The notes below the pieces were generated by a model. That model ran no database searches and was not told where the DNA came from. It saw nothing but the letters and a program-made list of their open reading frames with translations. Below are positions 60,040 through 64,000 of a stretch of DNA of 64,000 nucleotides, piece after piece (within the stretch, counting starts at the first letter, position 1; every line of letters starts with the position of its first letter). The stretch spans positions 112,076-176,075 of the forward strand of contig NZ_BMSF01000015.1 in the NCBI RefSeq assembly GCF_014649015.1. The letters are read 5' to 3'. Source of the DNA: Streptomyces narbonensis (lineage in GTDB: Bacteria > Actinomycetota > Actinomycetes > Streptomycetales > Streptomycetaceae). Made by a program: the position numbers and the translations under genes.

Positions 60040-60780
60040 GTGACCGACACCCCCACCGAGAACGTGAAGATCGACTTCCGGAGCGACGTCACCGTTGATC
60101 TGGTCAAGAGCGCGGCGACCGACTCCGACGTCCTCTGGGCCGCACGTGTGTCCACGGCGGGGGAGCAGTCCCTCGAAGAGCTCCAGAAGGACCCGGAGCG
60201 CTCGAAGGGCCTGATCAACTACCTGATGCGGGACCGCCACGGCAGCCCCTTCGAGCACAACTCGATGACCTTCTTCATCAGCGCCCCGATCTTCGTGTTC
60301 CGCGAGTTCATGCGGCACCGCGTCGGATGGTCGTACAACGAGGAATCGGGCCGCTACAGGGAGCTCCAGCCGGTCTTCTACGTCCCCGACACCTCCCGCA
60401 AGCTGGTCCAGGAGGGCCGCCCCGGGAAGTACGTCTTCGTCGAGGGCACCCAGGAACAGCACGACGTGGTCAGCCGCACGATGGAGGAGTCGTACCGGAC
60501 GGCCTACGCGACCTACCAGGAGATGCTGGCCGCCGGCGTCGCCCGCGAGGTCGCCCGCTCGGTCCTCCCCGTCGGCCTCTTCTCCTCGATGTACGCCACG
60601 TGCAACGCGCGCTCGCTCATGCACTTCCTGGGCCTGCGCACCCAGCACGAGCTGGCCGCGGTCCCGTCCTTCCCGCAGCGGGAGATCGAGATGGTCGGCG
60701 AGAAGATGGAGGAGCACTGGGCCCGGCTGATGCCGCTGACCCACGCCGCCTTCAACAAGAACGGCCGTGTGGCCCCGTAG
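60040..60780 (+). CDS. thyX: Flavin-dependent thymidylate synthase
   Basis: 246-residue FAD-dependent enzyme making dTMP from dUMP with methylene-tetrahydrofolate. The ThyX signature is R92-H93-R94 VGWSYNEES, the eight-spacer variant of RHRX7-8S, followed by GRYRELQPVFYVPD. The second substrate region is EVARSVLPVGLFSSMYATCNARSLMHFLGLR. GTG start with GGAAGGA upstream. It stands next to dapA as in other actinobacteria (dapB-thyX-dapA). Confidence 0.97.
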   Translation: MTDTPTENVKIDFRSDVTVDLVKSAATDSDVLWAARVSTAGEQSLEELQKDPERSKGLINYLMRDRHGSPFEHNSMTFFISAPIFVFREFMRHRVGWSYNEESGRYRELQPVFYVPDTSRKLVQEGRPGKYVFVEGTQEQHDVVSRTMEESYRTAYATYQEMLAAGVAREVARSVLPVGLFSSMYATCNARSLMHFLGLRTQHELAAVPSFPQREIEMVGEKMEEHWARLMPLTHAAFNKNGRVAP

Positions 60781-60818
60781 AGCACACATGTCCGAGCCAC
60801 TCGCGCGAAGTGTCCGTA

Positions 60819-60848
60819 TTGCGACGTTTCGAGAAGTTCATCTAGGCT
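60819..60848 (+). promoter_or_regulatory. Candidate dapA promoter P1
   Basis: TTGCGA (60819-60824), an 18-base spacer and TAGGCT (60843-60848). Transcription would start near 60855, directly before a strong hairpin, leaving a leader of about 105 bases. Confidence 0.5.
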
Positions 60849-60859
60849 GATCAAACGGA

Positions 60860-60897
60860 CCCGGCACTGCCTGAACCCCCGAGCAGGCAGTGCCGGG
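60860..60897 (+). terminator. thyX terminator or dapA leader attenuator
   Basis: CCCGGCACTGCCTG (60860-60873) and CAGGCAGTGCCGGG (60884-60897) are perfect 14-bp arms with a 10-base loop, followed by CTCCTCTTCTT. It is 79 bp after thyX but also just downstream of the candidate dapA promoter. Confidence 0.8.
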
Positions 60898-60946
60898 CTC
60901 CTCTTCTTCCTGTCCCCCTCAGGGACACCCGGCGCTGAGCAGCGAG

Positions 60947-60952
60947 TAGCGT
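60947..60952 (+). promoter_or_regulatory. Candidate -10 (TAGCGT) for leaderless dapA mRNA
   Basis: TAGCGT ends 7 bases before the dapA ATG, and no Shine-Dalgarno sequence precedes that ATG. A weak -35 (GGGACA, 60922-60927) lies 19 bases upstream. Together they suggest a leaderless transcript initiated after the hairpin. Confidence 0.45.
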
Positions 60953-60959
60953 GTTACCC

Positions 60960-61859
60960 ATGGCTCCGATCTCCACTCCGCAGACCCCCTTCGGGCGGGT
61001 CCTCACCGCCATGGTCACGCCCTTCACGGCTGACGGCGCACTCGACCTCGACGGTGCCCAGCGACTGGCCACCCATCTGGTGGACGCAGGCAACGACGGC
61101 CTCGTCATCAACGGCACCACCGGCGAGTCCCCCACCACCAGCGACGCGGAGAAATCGGAGCTGGTACGAGCGGTACTGGAGGCGGTCGGCGACCGCGCCC
61201 ACATCGTCGCCGGCATCGGCACCAACGACACCCACCACTCGCTCGAACTCGCCCGCACCGCCGAGCGCGACGGCGCCCACGGCCTGCTCGCCGTGACGCC
61301 GTACTACAACAAGCCCTCGCAGGAGGGTCTCTACCGGCACTTCTCGGCCATCGCCGACGCCACCGAGCTCCCGGTCATGCTCTACGACATCCCCGGCCGC
61401 AGCGGCGTCCCGATCGACACCGAGACCCTCGTCCGCCTCGCCGAGCACCCCCGCATCGTCGCCAACAAGGACGCCAAGGGCGACCTCGGCCGCGCCAGCT
61501 GGGCCATCGCCCGCTCCGGCCTCGCCTGGTACTCCGGCGACGACATGCTCAACCTGCCGCTGCTCTCGGTGGGCGCCTGCGGCTTCGTCTCGGTCGTCGG
61601 CCACATCGTCACCCCGGACCTCCGCGCCCTCCTCGAAGCTCACCTGAGCGGCGAACCCCAGAAGGCCACCGAGATCCACCAGCGACTCCTGCCGATCTAC
61701 ACCGGCATGTTCCGCACCCAGGGCGTCATGACCACCAAGGCCGCCCTCGCCCTCCAGGGCCTCCCGGCCGGCCCGCTGCGCCTCCCGCTCGTGGAGCTCT
61801 CCGCCCAGGAGACCGAGCAGCTCAAGGTCGACCTGGCCGCCGGCGGGGTAGAACTCTGA
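60960..61859 (+). CDS. dapA: 4-hydroxy-tetrahydrodipicolinate synthase
   Basis: 299-residue class I aldolase-type enzyme condensing pyruvate with aspartate semialdehyde, the first step specific to lysine/DAP synthesis. NGTTGESPTT, VTPYYNKPSQEG (catalytic Tyr) and the Schiff-base Lys170 in IVANKDAKGDL are intact. The ATG at 60960 lacks a ribosome binding site (see the leaderless -10). A GTG at 60951 is possible but would overlap that promoter. Confidence 0.97.
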   Translation: MAPISTPQTPFGRVLTAMVTPFTADGALDLDGAQRLATHLVDAGNDGLVINGTTGESPTTSDAEKSELVRAVLEAVGDRAHIVAGIGTNDTHHSLELARTAERDGAHGLLAVTPYYNKPSQEGLYRHFSAIADATELPVMLYDIPGRSGVPIDTETLVRLAEHPRIVANKDAKGDLGRASWAIARSGLAWYSGDDMLNLPLLSVGACGFVSVVGHIVTPDLRALLEAHLSGEPQKATEIHQRLLPIYTGMFRTQGVMTTKAALALQGLPAGPLRLPLVELSAQETEQLKVDLAAGGVEL

Positions 61860-61910
61860 CAACGGACTTCACAACTGAACACTGACAACAGCAAGTGCAC
61901 GAATGTCATG

Positions 61911-61941
61911 CGCGCCACGTGCCCGAACGGCACGTGGCGCG
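61911..61941 (+). terminator. Hairpin between dapA and the RNase J gene
   Basis: CGCGCCACGTGCC (61911-61923) and GGCACGTGGCGCG (61929-61941) form a perfect 13-bp stem with a 5-base loop. It ends only 6 bases before the GAGGAG of the RNase J gene and has no T-run, so it may end dapA or act in the RNase J leader. Confidence 0.7.
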
Positions 61942-61959
61942 TGTGGTGAGGAGAGTCTT

Positions 61960-63645
61960 TTGAGTCATCCGCATCCTGAACTCGGCGCGCCGCCGAAGCT
62001 CCCGAAGGGCGCCCTGCGCGTCACCCCGCTCGGCGGGCTCGGCGAGATCGGCCGGAACATGACGGTCTTCGAGTTCGACGGCCGTCTGCTCATCGTCGAC
62101 TGTGGCGTCCTCTTCCCCGAAGAGGAGCAGCCGGGCGTCGACCTGATCCTGCCCGACTTCAGCATCATCCGGGACCGTCTCGACGACGTCGAAGGCATCG
62201 TGCTCACGCACGGCCACGAGGACCACATCGGCGCCGTCCCCTACCTGCTCCGGCTCAAGCCGGACATCCCGCTGATCGGCTCCAAGCTGACGCTGGCGCT
62301 GATCGAGGCCAAGCTCCAGGAGCACCGCATCCGCCCCTACACCCTTGAGGTGAAGGAAGGCGACCGCGAGATCCTGGGCTCGTTCGACTGCGAGTTCATC
62401 GCGGTCAACCACTCCATCCCGGACGCCCTCGCGGTGGCCATCCGCACCCCCGCGGGCATGGCCGTCGCCACCGGCGACTTCAAGATGGACCAGCTCCCGC
62501 TGGACGGCCGCCTCACCGACCTGCACGCGTTCGCGCGTCTGAGCGAGGAGGGCATCGACCTCCTCCTCTCGGACTCGACCAACGCCGAGGTCCCGGGCTT
62601 CGTCCCGCCGGAGAAGGACATCTCCAACGTCCTGCGGAACGTCTTCGCGAACGCCCAGAAGCGCATCATCGTGGCCAGCTTCGCCAGCCACGTGCACCGC
62701 ATCCAGCAGATCCTCGACGCCGCCCACGAGTACGGCCGCCGGGTCGCCTTCGTCGGCCGCTCGATGGTCCGCAACATGGGCATCGCCCGCGACCTGGGCT
62801 ACCTCCGCGTCCCGGCCGGCCTGGTCGTCGACGTGAAGACCCTCGACGACCTCCCGGACGACGAGGTGGTGCTGGTCTGCACGGGCTCGCAGGGCGAGCC
62901 CATGGCGGCCCTGTCCCGCATGGCCAACCGTGACCACCAGATCCGGATCGTCCCCGGCGACACGGTCATCCTGGCCTCGTCCCTCATCCCGGGCAACGAG
63001 AACGCGGTCTACCGCGTGATCAACGGCCTGACCCGCTGGGGCGCCAACGTCGTCCACAAGGGCAACGCCAAGGTCCACGTCTCGGGCCACGCCTCGGCCG
63101 GCGAGCTGCTGTACTTCTACAACATCTGCCGCCCGAAGAACCTCATGCCGGTCCACGGCGAATGGCGCCACCTGCGCGCCAACGCCGAGCTCGGCGCGAT
63201 GACGGGTATCCCCAAGGACCACATCGTCATCGCCGAGGACGGCGTCGTCGTCGACCTGATCGACGGCAAGGCCAAGATCGTCGGCAAGGTCCAGGCCGGG
63301 TACGTGTACGTGGACGGCCTCTCGGTCGGCGACGTCACCGAGGCCCACCTCAAGGACCGCCGGATCCTCGGCGACGAGGGCATCATCTCGGTCTTCGTGG
63401 TCGTGGACTCCTCGACCGGCAAGATCGTGAGCGGCCCGAACATCCACGCCCGCGGTTCCGGCATCGAGGACTCCGCCTTCGACGCCGTGATCCCCAAGGT
63501 CGACCAGGCCCTGAACCGGTCGGCCCAGGACGGCGTCGTGGAGCCCCACCAGCTCCAGCAGCTGATCCGCCGCACGGTCGGCAAGTGGGTCTCCGACACC
63601 TACCGTCGGCGCCCGATGATCCTCCCGGTCGTCGTCGAGGTCTGA
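61960..63645 (+). CDS. rnj: Ribonuclease J
   Basis: 561-residue metallo-beta-lactamase/beta-CASP nuclease with 5'-3' exo- and endonuclease activity. The zinc motif is H84-G-H86-E-D88-H89 (THGHEDHIGAVPYLL), followed by HSIPDALAVAI, the beta-CASP part with DSTNAEVPGF, SFASHVHRIQQI, TGSQGEPMAALSRMA and VSGHASAGEL, and a C-terminal RNase J domain. The start is probably TTG at 61960: GAGGAG lies seven bases upstream and no ATG or GTG is in frame nearby. With pnp it gives two major RNA-decay enzymes within 10 kb. Confidence 0.96.
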   Translation: MSHPHPELGAPPKLPKGALRVTPLGGLGEIGRNMTVFEFDGRLLIVDCGVLFPEEEQPGVDLILPDFSIIRDRLDDVEGIVLTHGHEDHIGAVPYLLRLKPDIPLIGSKLTLALIEAKLQEHRIRPYTLEVKEGDREILGSFDCEFIAVNHSIPDALAVAIRTPAGMAVATGDFKMDQLPLDGRLTDLHAFARLSEEGIDLLLSDSTNAEVPGFVPPEKDISNVLRNVFANAQKRIIVASFASHVHRIQQILDAAHEYGRRVAFVGRSMVRNMGIARDLGYLRVPAGLVVDVKTLDDLPDDEVVLVCTGSQGEPMAALSRMANRDHQIRIVPGDTVILASSLIPGNENAVYRVINGLTRWGANVVHKGNAKVHVSGHASAGELLYFYNICRPKNLMPVHGEWRHLRANAELGAMTGIPKDHIVIAEDGVVVDLIDGKAKIVGKVQAGYVYVDGLSVGDVTEAHLKDRRILGDEGIISVFVVVDSSTGKIVSGPNIHARGSGIEDSAFDAVIPKVDQALNRSAQDGVVEPHQLQQLIRRTVGKWVSDTYRRRPMILPVVVEV

Positions 63646-63664
63646 CTCTGACCTGCGCCACACC

Positions 63665-63704
63665 GGAGCGGGGCCCCTCGATTTGCATCGGGGCGCCCCG
63701 CTCC
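63665..63704 (+). terminator. Terminator after RNase J
   Basis: GGAGCGGGG (63665-63673) and CCCCGCTCC (63696-63704) form the outer stem, with an inner CCCC/GGGG pairing around TTGC. Confidence 0.8.
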
Positions 63705-63719
63705 AGTACGTTTACGGCT

Positions 63720-64000
63720 CCGCTAGATCGGGAAGCCCCGGCGCCGTCGTGCGCCAGAACGGCTGAACGGGAGGCGGAAATACCGACTCAGAACTTCTGA
63801 TAAAGTCGGAACCGCCGAAAGGCCCCCGGAGTGAAAACAAAAGGGACCGGAAAGCACCGAGGAAATCGGATGGAAAACATCTGATAAGCTTCGGAACGAA
63901 GGAAAAGCCCGGAGGAAAGCCCGCGAGGGTGAGTACAAAGGAAGCGTCCGCACCTTGAGAACTCAACAGCGTGCCAAAAATCAACGCCAGATTAGTTGAT
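63720..64000 (+). promoter_or_regulatory. rRNA operon promoter/leader region (16S lies beyond the window)
   Basis: The last 280 bases change abruptly to A/G-rich sequence. They contain elements I recognise from Streptomyces rrn leaders: TTCTGATAAAGTCGGAA (63795-63811) and a second CATCTGATAAGCTTCGG (63878-63894), GGAGGAAAGCCCGCGAGGG, and TTGAGAACTCAACAGCGTGC (63955-63974). TCAACGCCAGATTAGTTGA then follows. These precede the 16S gene by roughly 100-200 bases in known operons. TAAAGT (63801-63806) may be a -10. No rRNA gene body is present here. Confidence 0.75.

Noticed and set aside
60313..60348. Extra residue in the ThyX RHRX7S motif
   Set aside because: The eight-spacer form is an accepted variant (RHRX7-8S), so it is not unusual.
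63646..64000. Search for tRNA or a 16S gene start at the right edge
   Set aside because: Only leader-like sequence is present; no cloverleaf or 16S 5' end could be found before position 64000.

Overview
The window is a contiguous piece of a Streptomyces (or very close relative) chromosome. The evidence is very high GC with near-exclusive G/C third codon positions, frequent GTG and some TTG starts, and a gene order that matches the conserved core I remember from Streptomyces: dxr-rip-ispG, proS, rimP-nusA-ylxR-infB-ylxP-rbfA-truB-ribF, an ESX (type VII secretion) cluster, then rpsO-pnp-M16 protease-dapB-thyX-dapA-RNase J. The right edge looks like the promoter/leader of an rRNA operon.

Left part (1-16 kb): the tail of an unidentified gene, a PucR-type regulator, a divergent pair of a small membrane protein and an EamA exporter, an aldehyde dehydrogenase, a long acyl-CoA dehydrogenase, and an EPSP-synthase (AroA-family) protein whose glyphosate-site glycine is alanine. 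Then come the MEP isoprenoid genes dxr and ispG flanking a site-2 protease, two GNAT acetyltransferases and proS. Spacers between these genes hold several short degenerate tandem repeats.

Middle (16-31.6 kb): on the minus strand, a slipin-like SPFH protein and a three-gene unit (Tat lipoprotein, ferritin-like protein, and an aminoglycoside-kinase-family protein that has lost its catalytic residues). On the plus strand lies the transcription/translation operon rimP to truB. Between truB and ribF sits a 1349-residue protein that joins a trypsin fold lacking Asp and Ser to a P-loop NTPase and a helical-repeat C-terminus. It is the most unusual gene here.

31.6-37.6 kb is a five-gene minus-strand dipeptide/oligopeptide ABC importer (substrate-binding protein, two permeases, two ATPases) with a good promoter ahead of it.

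37.7-53.4 kb is the ESX cluster: a MinD-like EspI-type ATPase with long Pro/Gln tails, an unknown conserved protein, EccE, EccB, mycosin MycP, EsxB, EsxA, a lone DUF397 protein, EccC and EccD. Its genes lie in five alternating strand blocks. The esxBA promoter carries a palindrome over its -35.

53.4-64 kb: rpsO with a structured leader, pnp, an M16 peptidase, dapB, a small TPR-like membrane protein, a PH-domain membrane protein, a 79-residue membrane protein, thyX, dapA, RNase J and the presumed rRNA leader. RNA-decay genes (pnp, RNase J) and the lysine/diaminopimelate genes (dapB, dapA) alternate here.

A short palindromic repeat (GTCCCCC - variable loop - GGGGGAGG) occurs three times: upstream of proS, and in frame inside truB and eccD. 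I saw no tRNA, CRISPR array, insertion sequence, prophage or complete rRNA gene. Gene-order comparisons are from memory and were not computed.
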